A program made the translations under genes and the position numbers. Positions 43,945-52,057 of a stretch of DNA of 64,000 nucleotides are shown here, one piece after another. The notes beneath the pieces were generated by a model. The model made no database searches. It saw only the letters and a list, made by a program, of their open reading frames with translations, and was not told where the DNA came from. This stretch comes from Paenibacillus sp. JZ16. GTDB taxonomy: Bacteria > Bacillota > Bacilli > Paenibacillales > Paenibacillaceae. Every line of letters starts with the position of its first letter. Position 1 is the stretch's first letter. Where the stretch lies: assembly GCF_015326965.1 (NCBI RefSeq), contig NZ_CP017659.1:4530001-4594000 (forward strand), read 5' to 3'.

Positions 43945-44824
43945 TGGATTGGCCTCCTTCGATCAAATAGGAGAAAAACTTTTGCAGCGGTAAACCGTCA
44001 ATAACGATACCAAGCTTGTTGGCTTGTGCACGGTCTGCCTCATGGATAGCTCCATATATCGCGGTTAAGGAACCTTTACCATAAGATTCTTTATAGATCA
44101 CGTGGCGATCCTTCGTAAACAGTTCGACTTGCTCCTGGTTCCCGGTCAACAGATGAGAATTGGCACGGATATGGTCAACATCGTCATGCAATAACATAGC
44201 GCCGGAATCCATGATGTAAACTTTCTCAACAACGGTTGCGATCTCATCAATCAGATGGGTCGAGAGCAGGATGGTCCGGGGATGATTGGCATAATCCTCA
44301 ACCAGAACGCGATAAAATCTCTCTCGCATGAGCACATCCAATCCCAGCACCGGTTCATCAAATACGGTAATCGGGGCCCGGCTGGCCAGACCGATAATGT
44401 TACCGACCAAAGACTCCATTCCTCGTGACAGCTGGCGGATTTTTTTGTCCGGGTTCAGCTTGAAAGTCTTCAGCAGGCTCTGGGCATAATCCCAGTCCCA
44501 GTTCTCGTGAAAGACCGATGCTAAGCGCAGCACTTCAATCACCTTGGCACCGCCGAAGAACAAATTCTTCTCTCTTACGTAACAGATCCCTTTCGGAGTT
44601 TCCCCATGCTTAAGCTTGACACCCGAGATCTGGATGCTGCCATAGTCGGGAAAAGATCCCCCGGTCATCATATTAAGCAGCGTGGTCTTTCCGGCGCCAT
44701 TGCGGCCCAACAGGCCATAGATCGTATTCTCTTCAAGCTGGAGCTCCAGCTTTCGGACCGCTTCCGTACGCCCGTAACTCTTGCTCAGGTTGGAACAGGT
44801 AAGTATTGCGTTCATCGTGCTCAT
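43937..44824 (-). CDS. ABC transporter ATPase, YtrB-like, with altered signature
   Basis: ATPase of 295 residues. Walker A is GRNGAGKTT, Walker B ITVFDEP followed by LGLD, and the H-loop His is in LLSTHLIDEI. The signature motif reads LSRGME instead of LSGGQ, as in YtrB-type exporters. The C-terminal 90 residues are an accessory domain. Its start overlaps the GntR gene stop by 4 nt. Confidence 0.9.
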   Translation of the reverse strand: MSTMNAILTCSNLSKSYGRTEAVRKLELQLEENTIYGLLGRNGAGKTTLLNMMTGGSFPDYGSIQISGVKLKHGETPKGICYVREKNLFFGGAKVIEVLRLASVFHENWDWDYAQSLLKTFKLNPDKKIRQLSRGMESLVGNIIGLASRAPITVFDEPVLGLDVLMRERFYRVLVEDYANHPRTILLSTHLIDEIATVVEKVYIMDSGAMLLHDDVDHIRANSHLLTGNQEQVELFTKDRHVIYKESYGKGSLTAIYGAIHEADRAQANKLGIVIDGLPLQKFFSYLIEGGQSIE

Positions 44825-45189
44825 CTCCTATCTCTCTGTTTGATCATTTCTATAACGTCGTCGGTGGTCAATTCAAGCTTTTCCGCTTCATCAAGCAGCT
44901 TCAATACGAGTTCGTTGTAAAACCGGTCCTGCCGCTTGGTCAATATGATCTGTTTGGCATCTGCTGCAACAAACATGCCGAGCCCCCTTTTCTTGTACAA
45001 GATCCCTTCATTGACAAGCAGGGCAATGCCTTTTACAGCTGTAGCGGGATTGACCTGAAAAGTACTCGCGAACTGCGACATCGAGATAATCTGATCATCC
45101 GCTTGGTATGTCCCGTTCAATATGTCATCCTCAATCATATCTGCGATTTGCTGAAAAATCGGCTGTCCTTCGTCAAACCTGGAATTCAT
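44821..45189 (-). CDS. GntR-family repressor, YtrA subfamily
   Basis: Regulator of 122 residues. Residues 10-78 are the winged helix (PIFQQIADMIEDDILNGTYQ, then SQFASTFQVNPATAVKGIAL and YKKRGLGMFVA); the short helical tail of about 40 residues marks the YtrA group. It probably represses its own operon through the perfect palindrome over the promoter. ATG 45189 is followed by NSRFDEGQPIF. Confidence 0.92.
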   Translation of the reverse strand: MNSRFDEGQPIFQQIADMIEDDILNGTYQADDQIISMSQFASTFQVNPATAVKGIALLVNEGILYKKRGLGMFVAADAKQIILTKRQDRFYNELVLKLLDEAEKLELTTDDVIEMIKQRDRR

Positions 45190-45204
45190 GATATCACCCT
45201 GTCG

Positions 45205-45254
45205 GTATGTTAGTCTTGTAACATACTATAATGCCAAGTGGAAAGATGTGTCAA
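45205..45254 (-). promoter_or_regulatory. sigma-A promoter and palindromic operator of the GntR-ABC operon
   Basis: On the minus strand TTGACA (45249-45254), 18-nt spacer, TATAGT (45225-45230). A perfect inverted repeat GTATGTTA-N6-TAACATAC (45205-45226) covers the -10 edge and the transcription start, an ideal place for repressor binding by the GntR protein encoded directly downstream. Confidence 0.8.
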
Positions 45255-45266
45255 CCAAAAAAATAA

Positions 45267-45292
45267 AAAACAGGCCAACGTAGGCCTGTTTT
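45267..45292. terminator. hairpin with A/T flanks upstream of the GntR promoter
   Basis: AAAACAGGCC pairs with GGCCTGTTTT around AACGTA. On the minus strand it could end transcripts that pass the RR terminator; it would insulate the GntR promoter. Confidence 0.65.
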
Positions 45293-45305
45293 CGATGTGA
45301 AGTAC

Positions 45306-45334
45306 AAAAAGCCCCCGTCTTAAAGAGACGGGGG
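45306..45334 (-). terminator. terminator of the ABC-DesK/DesR-like operon
   Basis: On the minus strand CCCCCGTCT pairs with AGACGGGGG, followed by CTTTTTG. It lies 28 nt after the response regulator stop. Confidence 0.85.
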
Positions 45335-45361
45335 GAGGTGTGTGAGCAAGCCGTGAGGGGC

Positions 45362-45973
45362 CTATATCCAGCCCTTCTCCTCTGCCATTGAGATGGCCTC
45401 GATCCGGTTCTTGGCACTCAGTTTGCTTAAGATCTCGGACATATAGTTGCGGACAGTCCCGTAGGATAAGTGGAGCTTCGACGCAATTTCATTAGAACTG
45501 TTACCGTCGGCAGCCAATCGCAGCACTTCCCGTTCGCGTTCGGTCAGCGGATTGGCACCCGCACCTGACAGCGTACCGAATACGAGCTCAGGGGAGACCT
45601 CCCGCCGTCCATCCATGACTCGGCGGATGGCTTCTGCAAGCCGTTCACTGGGCTCATCCTTAAGCAGGTATCCCTGAACGCCCGCCTGCACGGCCCGTTC
45701 GAAATAACCAGGCCTAGCGAAAGTGGTCAGGATGATGACCCGGCTGGGATAACCGCGCAGCTTTACTTCCTCTGCCACTTCGAGACCGCTGCGCGCAGGC
45801 ATTTCGATATCGAGCAGGCATACATCAGGTTGATGCAAGGCAATCAGGGACAGCGCTTCATCCCCGTCGCCGGCTTGACCAATCACATCAATATCGTCTT
45901 CAAAATCAAGCAAGGAAGCCAGAGCGCCGCGCAGCATTCTCTGGTCCTCGGCGATCAGCACTTTGATGCTCAT
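45362..45973 (-). CDS. NarL-family response regulator (DesR/LnrK-like)
   Basis: Regulator of 203 residues. Receiver domain 1-120 with phosphoacceptor Asp in VCLLDIEMPARSGLE and Lys in YLLKDEPSE; LuxR-type HTH at about 140-200 (PLTEREREVLRLAADGNSSN, EIASKLHLSYGTVRNYMSEI). ATG 45973 has AGGAGG 9 nt upstream. The gene begins inside the kinase gene (68-nt overlap) and completes an ATPase-permease-kinase-regulator operon like yvfRSTU or the linearmycin-resistance locus of Bacillus. Confidence 0.93.
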   Translation of the reverse strand: MSIKVLIAEDQRMLRGALASLLDFEDDIDVIGQAGDGDEALSLIALHQPDVCLLDIEMPARSGLEVAEEVKLRGYPSRVIILTTFARPGYFERAVQAGVQGYLLKDEPSERLAEAIRRVMDGRREVSPELVFGTLSGAGANPLTEREREVLRLAADGNSSNEIASKLHLSYGTVRNYMSEILSKLSAKNRIEAISMAEEKGWI

Positions 45974-47138
45974 GGGAAGTGTCCTCCTTCCGGTTCTTGA
46001 TGATGATCGGAACACGAATTACTAATATCGTGCCTTGTTGCTCGGAGCTGGCCTCAACGGTGCCCCCGATGAGGGACAGCCGCTCAGCCATGCCTTTCAG
46101 GCCATTACTGTTGGATGAAGCTGATGGATCTTCTTCCTTGCGATGAAGACCAACGCCATCATCGGCCACCTCAAGCCGCCACTCATTGCCCAGCGACTCG
46201 ATGGCAATCCGGCACTGGCTCGCCTGACTGTGCTTCACCACATTGGTTACGGCTTCCCGCAAGCAGAGGCTCAGAATATTGTGGGCCAGGTCGGAAATTC
46301 CCTCCAGCTTCGGATTGCCGGCACAGCTAAACTGGATATCGGCGCTCTCCAGAATGATCTGGGCCTCGACCAGTTCCTCGGCCAAGGTGGCGGTCCGCAT
46401 GTCGGATACCAGCTCACGCACTTGGCGGAGCGCGGCCCGCGAGGTGTTCTGAATCTCCCGGGCCTCCATTTGGGCTTTCTCGGGATCCTTTACCGCCAGC
46501 TTCTCCACAAGCTGGCTCTTCAACGTGATGAGAGACAGGGTATGACCCAAGGTGTCGTGAAGATCTCTGGCGATACGCATCCGCTCTTCGCCTTTAATCA
46601 GATTGCGGATCTGCTCGTTAGCCTGCGCGAGCTCCTTCTCCAGCTGCTGCCGCCGGTTTAGAGAGCGGATGCCGAAGGGTGAGAACAGCATGATGAGAAA
46701 GAAAGGAATCATAAAGACCAGATCCTTCCATCCCAGCATGCTTGCGTTTTTGATTAAGGGAACAACCTCTATGATGGCAAACGTCACAAGGGATATCGTG
46801 AATTTGCGCCGGTCGGTATACCAGCCGATGAAATTGGCAGTGAAGAACCCCATATACATATAGGTTGGGTGGTACCACATGCAGAGAATGAAAATGATGG
46901 ACATCTGAATGCCGAGCCACCAGAAAAAACGAGGCGTGCCAGCAGCGAAGTAAAGCTGGCGGTATGTGAGGAGAAACAAGGCAATCAGCGTATATCCAAT
47001 CCCCATCTTCCAGCCTTCTTCGCTCATCATGTTGATTACGGGCAGAGATATATAAATGAGCCACAGATAGGGGAAAAACCCCAATTGCGTTGGAAAAACC
47101 TCAAACCCTGCGGATTTCGCGTCTTTCAATTTTTTCAT
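45906..47138 (-). CDS. DesK-like sensor histidine kinase
   Basis: Membrane kinase of 410 residues. Five or six helices in the first 165 residues serve as sensor; the HisKA_3 box RIARDLHDTLGHTLSLI has the phosphoacceptor His; the ATPase boxes are EAVTNVVKHS, VADDGVGL and NGLKGMAERL. Sensors of this type detect membrane state or membrane-active compounds. The last 23 residues overlap the regulator start in another frame and look like run-on sequence. Confidence 0.92.
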   Translation of the reverse strand: MKKLKDAKSAGFEVFPTQLGFFPYLWLIYISLPVINMMSEEGWKMGIGYTLIALFLLTYRQLYFAAGTPRFFWWLGIQMSIIFILCMWYHPTYMYMGFFTANFIGWYTDRRKFTISLVTFAIIEVVPLIKNASMLGWKDLVFMIPFFLIMLFSPFGIRSLNRRQQLEKELAQANEQIRNLIKGEERMRIARDLHDTLGHTLSLITLKSQLVEKLAVKDPEKAQMEAREIQNTSRAALRQVRELVSDMRTATLAEELVEAQIILESADIQFSCAGNPKLEGISDLAHNILSLCLREAVTNVVKHSQASQCRIAIESLGNEWRLEVADDGVGLHRKEEDPSASSNSNGLKGMAERLSLIGGTVEASSEQQGTILVIRVPIIIKNRKEDTSHEHQSADRRGPENAARRSGFLA

Positions 47139-47158
47139 GAAGCCATCATCCTATCCCC

Positions 47159-47905
47159 TTAATCGGCTTGTTGTTTTTTCCGAATATAGGTGGATAGTAA
47201 CATAGATACTGCCAAATATCCTGCTAAAACCATGAAATTATCCAATCCCGGCGCTTCTCCGCGAACGATTGACCAGGCACCTCCGCCAAAATGATAGGAG
47301 GGCATCCACTTGCCGATGGCTTGCATGATGGAAGGCATCGCTTCGATCGGGAACCACATCCCGCCCGTAACGGCCAGCCCTAAGTAGATGCCGTTGCTGA
47401 CGCCGCTTGCCGTGTCGACCCGTTTCATGGATCCAATCAAGGTACCGATGGCAAGAAACGGGACGGATGCGATCAGAATCCACAGTCCGCTGAGCAGCCA
47501 TTGTCCGTAGGTGAGGGAGACTCCGTTAATCAGGTAGCCGGCTACAAAAATGACGAGGATGCAGAGCAGATGCATAACCGTCTGCACAAACATTTTGCCA
47601 AAGAAATACACGCTGCCAGGAAGCGGCGTTACCCGCATATATACAGCCCAGCCCTGGACTCTCTCTTGCACGAGGCGAATGCCGAGCGACATGATGGCGG
47701 TGCCCATGACACTGAAGGACGCCATCGACATGAGATAGTGGGCCTGCCATTGTCCGGTATCATCGGCCCCCGTATTCACGACCCGCGTAAAGATGAAATA
47801 GAACAGAATTGGCATGGCCAAAGACCAGAAAATATAATACGGATTGCGTACCATCCGGAGTAATTCCATTTTGCACTGCAAGGTTATCAGTTTCCAAGTT
47901 GTCAT
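47159..47905 (-). CDS. ABC-2 type permease
   Basis: Membrane protein of 248 residues with six helices. N-terminal cytoplasmic segment LRMVRNPYYIFWSLAMPILF and the conserved region FLAIGTLIGSMKRVDTASGV with NGIYLGLAVTGGMWFPIEAMP are typical of ABC-2 exporters (YvfS-like). It lies 3 nt after the ATPase gene. Confidence 0.9.
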   Translation of the reverse strand: MTTWKLITLQCKMELLRMVRNPYYIFWSLAMPILFYFIFTRVVNTGADDTGQWQAHYLMSMASFSVMGTAIMSLGIRLVQERVQGWAVYMRVTPLPGSVYFFGKMFVQTVMHLLCILVIFVAGYLINGVSLTYGQWLLSGLWILIASVPFLAIGTLIGSMKRVDTASGVSNGIYLGLAVTGGMWFPIEAMPSIMQAIGKWMPSYHFGGGAWSIVRGEAPGLDNFMVLAGYLAVSMLLSTYIRKKQQAD

Positions 47906-47907
47906 CG

Positions 47908-48831
47908 TTATACAGCCTCCCCTTGATCCATCGTTAATTGGTCGAATGCTTCGTCCAGGCTTCCCTGATCAATGCGAATGTCGCGTACAGCCAGCCCGGC
48001 CCGGAACAGAGCCGCCAGCGCCGTGTCCGTATCATCGGTTACGGCGTTCAGCCGGCCGTTGTGTTCATACACATCGGTTACGCCGGGTACTTCATGAAGC
48101 AGCTCCTTGACCTGCTGGTGGTCCGCATCCACGATAAAGGAAACCGACCTTCGTGTCAGCTTGGCTTTGATCGCTTCCGGCGTGCCATCGGCGGCAACCT
48201 GACCTTGATGGAACAGCAGAATGCGGTCGGCCATATCGTCCGCCTCTTGCAGATAATGCGTGGTGAACAGAATCGTTTTGCCCTGATCGGCAAGCTTGCG
48301 TACCGTCTGCCAAAATAACCGGCGGGCAGAAGTATCCAGGCCGACCGTTGGTTCATCGAAGAACAGCAGCTCGGGGTTGCCCGCAATCGCCAGCGCAAAG
48401 CTGAGCTTGCGTTTCTGGCCGCCGGACATTTTGACAGCCCATTTATTCAGTTCTTCAGCGGTAAGTCCGCTCAAGCTCGCGATTTCATCCAGTGTTAGCG
48501 GGTTCGGATAATAGCCTCGGATGAGATTGATAATTTCGCGCGTCCGCAATCCGTCCATAACACTGACCTCTTGAAGCATGGCGCCGATCTTCTCACGTAC
48601 CTTCAAGTCCTTCGGACTGCGTCCGAACAGAAGAACTTCACCCTGGCTCGCGTCTTTAAGGCCGAGCATCATGGAGATGGCGGTTGATTTCCCTGCTCCA
48701 TTAGGTCCGAGAATGGCTGTGATTGACCCTTTCTCTATCGTAAACGACACTTGGTTGACGGCTTTTTTGCTTCCGAACATCTTGGTTACCTGCCGCAGCT
48801 CTGCAATAGGTTCTTGAATTGGGTTTGTCAT
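47908..48831 (-). CDS. ABC exporter ATPase (YvfR/LnrL-like)
   Basis: ATPase of 307 residues. Walker A GPNGAGKST, Q-loop MLQEVSVMDGL, signature MSGGQKRK, Walker B LLFFDEPTVGLD and H-loop TTHYLQEADDM. The C-terminal 80 residues are the usual exporter-type accessory domain. First gene of the four-gene operon. GGAGGAG lies about 7 nt before ATG 48831. Likely exports membrane-active compounds and is switched on by the downstream two-component system. Confidence 0.92.
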   Translation of the reverse strand: MTNPIQEPIAELRQVTKMFGSKKAVNQVSFTIEKGSITAILGPNGAGKSTAISMMLGLKDASQGEVLLFGRSPKDLKVREKIGAMLQEVSVMDGLRTREIINLIRGYYPNPLTLDEIASLSGLTAEELNKWAVKMSGGQKRKLSFALAIAGNPELLFFDEPTVGLDTSARRLFWQTVRKLADQGKTILFTTHYLQEADDMADRILLFHQGQVAADGTPEAIKAKLTRRSVSFIVDADHQQVKELLHEVPGVTDVYEHNGRLNAVTDDTDTALAALFRAGLAVRDIRIDQGSLDEAFDQLTMDQGEAV

Positions 48832-48867
48832 GGAATCGCTCCTCCGTAATCGAAATGATCTGAATTC

Positions 48868-48932
48868 ATCATACGAAAGCGGAGGAATGCCTGTTAGTAA
48901 AGGATGTCACCACTTCGGAGTGACAATTGTCA
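48868..48932 (-). promoter_or_regulatory. putative activator-dependent promoter of the ABC-DesKR-like operon
   Basis: TGACAATTGTCA (48921-48932) is a perfect 12-bp palindrome. On the minus strand TATGAT (48868-48873) is a good -10 without a good -35. The palindrome is centred near -65, a classic activator position, and is similar in type to DesR-like NarL-family sites. Confidence 0.5.
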
Positions 48933-48993
48933 TGTCGGATCTGCCATAGGGAGAGGGGAGTTAGATGATGAATAAACAAGGGAGGTTTTGCGG

Positions 48994-49065
48994 ATGTTTG
49001 GATACGCTTACATAATCAAAATTAAAGGACTGCTTACGGTTTCCTGTCACGTGGTGTTCTCTTGA
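48994..49065 (+). CDS. possible 23-residue peptide ORF
   Basis: ATG 48994 follows AAGGGAGG at 8 nt and the frame encodes MFGYAYIIKIKGLLTVSCHV plus three residues. An overlapping ORF of 16 codons begins at ATG 48965/48968 after GAGGGGAG. Either could be a leader peptide or chance. The stop overlaps the -35 of the glcK promoter. Confidence 0.25.
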   Translation: MFGYAYIIKIKGLLTVSCHVVFS

Positions 49066-49090
49066 CCGCAGAAGTGCCTTCAATTATAGT
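49062..49090 (+). promoter_or_regulatory. sigma-A promoter of glcK
   Basis: TTGACC, 17-nt spacer, TATAGT; the start site would be near 49097, 45 nt before ATG 49142. Confidence 0.75.
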
Positions 49091-49141
49091 GGGTACAGTA
49101 GGAGCAATCTATAATATAGAAGGAAAAAGGTGGCTTGAAAC

Positions 49142-50092
49142 ATGTCTGAGAACATCTACGTCGGTGTCGATCTGGGCGGAACAGCAATTAAAGTTGGAAT
49201 TTGCAATGAAGAGGGGCATCTTCTGCATAAGTATGAGGGGCCGACGGAAACAGCCAAAGGCGTTGACACGGTTATTGACAACATTGAGAAATATGTGCGT
49301 CACATTGTGGAAGAATCGCCATTCAGCTGGGATCAACTTGCTGGTGTGGGAGCTGGATTCGCCGGCTTTACGAATATTCGTGAAGGCATCATTATTCTGG
49401 CACCGAATGTAGGATTTAAAGATGTACCGATTCGCGCACTGCTTGAAGAGCGTCTCGGCAAGCCCGTCAAAATAGACAACGACGCCAATGTGGCTGCATT
49501 GGGTGAAGCCTGGAGCGGCTCAGGCCGCGGCGTTGAGAACTGCGTATGCTACACGCTGGGTACCGGTGTTGGCGGAGGTATTATTATTAACGGCAAAATT
49601 TATCAAGGCTTCGGCGGCATGGCTGGCGAGCTTGGACATATCTCGGTTGTGCCGGACTTGGAAGCGATTCAATGCGGATGCGGTGAAATGGGCTGCCTGG
49701 AGACGGTTTCGTCGGCAACCGGCATTATCCGTATGGCGAAGGATGCCGTAGAGCGTGGGGACCGTACTTCCCTTGCCCATGTAGAGACCATTGCGGCGAA
49801 GGAAGTGTTTGATGCTGCAAAGGCCGGCGATGAAGTTGCCGTTCGGATCGTGAATCGCGCAGCTTATTACCTGGGCAAATCTATGGCTGCCGTTGCGGCC
49901 GTGCTGAATCCGGAAGCTTTTATTATCGGCGGCGGCGTATCCAAAGCCGGCGACATTCTGTTTGATGAGGTCCGCGCTGTATTTGCGAAGCTGACACCAG
50001 AGCCCCTTCAGCGAGGTGTGCGCATCGTTTCGGCTGAGCTCGGCAATGATGCCGGCGTTGTAGGCGCCGCCGGACTGCATTTGCGTTCGTAG
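49142..50092 (+). CDS. glcK: Glucokinase, ROK family
   Basis: Phosphorylates glucose to glucose 6-phosphate with ATP. The 316-residue protein has the ATP site VGVDLGGTAIKVGI, the sugar site with Asp in KIDNDANVAALGEAW, the ROK signature region GTGVGGGIIINGKIYQGFGG and the zinc cluster CGCGEMGCLE. AAGGTGG lies 9 nt before ATG 49142. It is encoded just before rapZ-yvcK-whiA, genes also tied to carbon and cell-wall precursor use. Confidence 0.97.
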   Translation: MSENIYVGVDLGGTAIKVGICNEEGHLLHKYEGPTETAKGVDTVIDNIEKYVRHIVEESPFSWDQLAGVGAGFAGFTNIREGIIILAPNVGFKDVPIRALLEERLGKPVKIDNDANVAALGEAWSGSGRGVENCVCYTLGTGVGGGIIINGKIYQGFGGMAGELGHISVVPDLEAIQCGCGEMGCLETVSSATGIIRMAKDAVERGDRTSLAHVETIAAKEVFDAAKAGDEVAVRIVNRAAYYLGKSMAAVAAVLNPEAFIIGGGVSKAGDILFDEVRAVFAKLTPEPLQRGVRIVSAELGNDAGVVGAAGLHLRS

Positions 50093-50144
50093 TCATAATT
50101 CACCATACATCGTCTGATCTAAACTTATAAGGGAGGGAAAGCTG

Positions 50145-51053
50145 ATGCTGGAAGCAGCCAACCGTGGCAGCAACACATCATCCATGGCCACCCTGATCAT
50201 CATCACCGGGATGTCGGGAGCAGGTAAGACCTTGGCCGTACAAAGTCTGGAGGATCTTGGATTCTTTTGCGTCGATAACCTGCCTCCGGTGCTCATTCCC
50301 AAATTCGCGGAGCTGATCGATCAATCCAAGGGTAAGATCGGCAAGGTTGCATTGGTCATCGACCTGCGTGGCCGCGAATTTTTTACGGCTCTATCAGAGT
50401 CTCTGAGTTACATCAAGGACCACTTTACCATCCACTGCGAGATTCTATTTCTGGATGCAACGGATTCCGTGCTAGTACAACGTTATAAGGAAAGCCGTCG
50501 CCGCCATCCGCTCGCTCCGGAAGGCATGCCGCTTGACGGTATAAGGTTGGAGCGCAAAATGCTGGATGAGCTGAAGAATTCGGCTACCCAGGTGATCGAT
50601 ACCAGCAATATGAAGCCTGTGCGATTGAAGGAGAAGATTATCTCACGTTTCACACATCTGGAGAGCAGCACGTTATCGGTAAATATCACATCCTTTGGGT
50701 TTAAATACGGGATTCCGATTGACGCTGATCTGGTGTTTGATGTGCGCTTTCTGCCCAACCCGCACTATGTTGAGCAGCTGCGCCCAAATACCGGCCAGAA
50801 CAGTGATGTGTATGAATACGTGATGAAATGGCCGGAGACGCAGGCCTTTCTAACCAAACTGCTCGATATGCTGCATTTCTTGATCCCGCAGTATCGGAAG
50901 GAAGGCAAAAGCCAGGTTATTATCGGCATTGGCTGTACCGGCGGGAAGCATCGCTCCGTTGCGATAGCCGAATACCTTGGCAAAATGCTGGGCGTTAGCG
51001 AAACGGAGACGGTATCGGTGAGTCACCGTGATTCCGATCGGGATCGGCATTAA
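50145..51053 (+). CDS. rapZ: RNase adapter/nucleotide-binding protein RapZ (YvcJ)
   Basis: Protein of 302 residues. N-terminal P-loop GMSGAGKT (about 22-29), followed by SLEDLGFFCVDNLPP and C-terminal IGIGCTGGKHRSVAIAEYL. In E. coli RapZ guides RNase E and senses glucosamine 6-phosphate; the Bacillus YvcJ binds GTP and UDP-GlcNAc-like metabolites. The gene stands in the conserved yvcJ-yvcK-whiA order. AAGGGAGGG precedes ATG 50145. Confidence 0.96.
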   Translation: MLEAANRGSNTSSMATLIIITGMSGAGKTLAVQSLEDLGFFCVDNLPPVLIPKFAELIDQSKGKIGKVALVIDLRGREFFTALSESLSYIKDHFTIHCEILFLDATDSVLVQRYKESRRRHPLAPEGMPLDGIRLERKMLDELKNSATQVIDTSNMKPVRLKEKIISRFTHLESSTLSVNITSFGFKYGIPIDADLVFDVRFLPNPHYVEQLRPNTGQNSDVYEYVMKWPETQAFLTKLLDMLHFLIPQYRKEGKSQVIIGIGCTGGKHRSVAIAEYLGKMLGVSETETVSVSHRDSDRDRH

Positions 51054-51071
51054 TTAAGGGAAGTGATAAAT

Positions 51072-52052
51072 GTGGCTGTGCAAGCTAGAAAGCGTCCCCG
51101 CATCGTCGTGATGGGTGGAGGAACCGGGCTGTCCGTTATGCTCCGGGGACTCAAGGAGAAGCCGCTTGATATTACGGCTATCGTTACCGTCGCTGATGAT
51201 GGGGGAAGCTCCGGCATACTGCGTAGCGAATTGCAGATGCCGCCCCCGGGAGATATTCGAAATGTACTTACAGCGCTCGCCGATGTGGAACCGCTGTTAT
51301 CCGATATATTGAAATACCGTTTTAAGAATGGCTCGGGACTGGCCGGGCACAGCCTCGGCAATTTAATCTTGGCTGCCATGACGGATTTGCACGGTGATTT
51401 TGTCACGGCAGTCAAGGAGATGAGCCGGGTTTTTGTTGTTCGTGGACAGGTGCTGCCCGCTGCGGGTGAAGCCGTTATTTTGCATGCAGAGATGGAAGAC
51501 GGCTCCATCGTGACCGGTGAATCCAAAATCCCGGAGGCTGGGCGCCGCATTAAGCGGATCTTCCTGGAGCCTGAGCATGTTGAGCCGCTGCCGGAAGCGC
51601 TGGAGGCGATTCAGCAGGCCGATGCGATTCTGATCGGTCCGGGAAGCCTATATACCAGTATATTGCCCAATTTGCTTGTTCCCAAGCTTGCTGAAGCCAT
51701 CGTATCTTCTGAGGCGATCAAAATGTTCGTGTGCAATGTGATGACGCAGCCTGGAGAAACCGATAATTATACGGTGAGCGATCATTTACAGGCCGTTTAC
51801 GATCATATTGGTCTTCATCTGTTCGATTATGTTATTGTAAATGATGGCGAAATCCCGCCGCAGGTTCAGGATAAGTATGCTCAGAAGGGTGCAAAGCCCG
51901 TGTTCCTGGATCGTGATGAGGTGACCAGCAGAGGGTACAAACTCATTGCAGATAAGCTTGTGCTATTTAGAACATACTTAAGACATGACGCTGACAAGCT
52001 GAGCAATCATATTTTTCAGCTGGTACAGGATTGGATTACACGAAAGGGGTGA
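51072..52052 (+). CDS. yvcK: Gluconeogenesis/morphogenesis factor YvcK (CofD-like)
   Basis: Protein of about 326 residues. N-terminal [17 protein letters not shown] and [13 protein letters not shown] are the UDP-sugar-binding motifs, and [14 protein letters not shown] and [14 protein letters not shown] are further hallmarks. YvcK binds UDP-GlcNAc and is needed for normal shape on gluconeogenic carbon in Bacillus. GTG 51072 follows AAGGGAA by 9-10 nt; GTG 51063 is too close. Confidence 0.96.
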   Translation: MAVQARKRPRIVVMGGGTGLSVMLRGLKEKPLDITAIVTVADDGGSSGILRSELQMPPPGDIRNVLTALADVEPLLSDILKYRFKNGSGLAGHSLGNLILAAMTDLHGDFVTAVKEMSRVFVVRGQVLPAAGEAVILHAEMEDGSIVTGESKIPEAGRRIKRIFLEPEHVEPLPEALEAIQQADAILIGPGSLYTSILPNLLVPKLAEAIVSSEAIKMFVCNVMTQPGETDNYTVSDHLQAVYDHIGLHLFDYVIVNDGEIPPQVQDKYAQKGAKPVFLDRDEVTSRGYKLIADKLVLFRTYLRHDADKLSNHIFQLVQDWITRKG

Positions 52053-52057
52053 GTACC

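Larger units (their letters stand above)
48832..49141. other. divergent intergenic region with regulatory palindrome and tiny ORFs
   Basis: About 310 bp between the ABC operon and glcK. It holds the putative operator and promoter of the ABC operon, a TTCG-loop hairpin (48906-48922), two tiny open frames with ribosome binding sites (48965 and 48994) and the glcK promoter. Confidence 0.6.

Noticed and set aside
22785..49061. Genomic island with mobile-element genes
   Set aside because: No integrase, transposase, phage gene or flanking att-like repeat was seen; described only as an accessory block.
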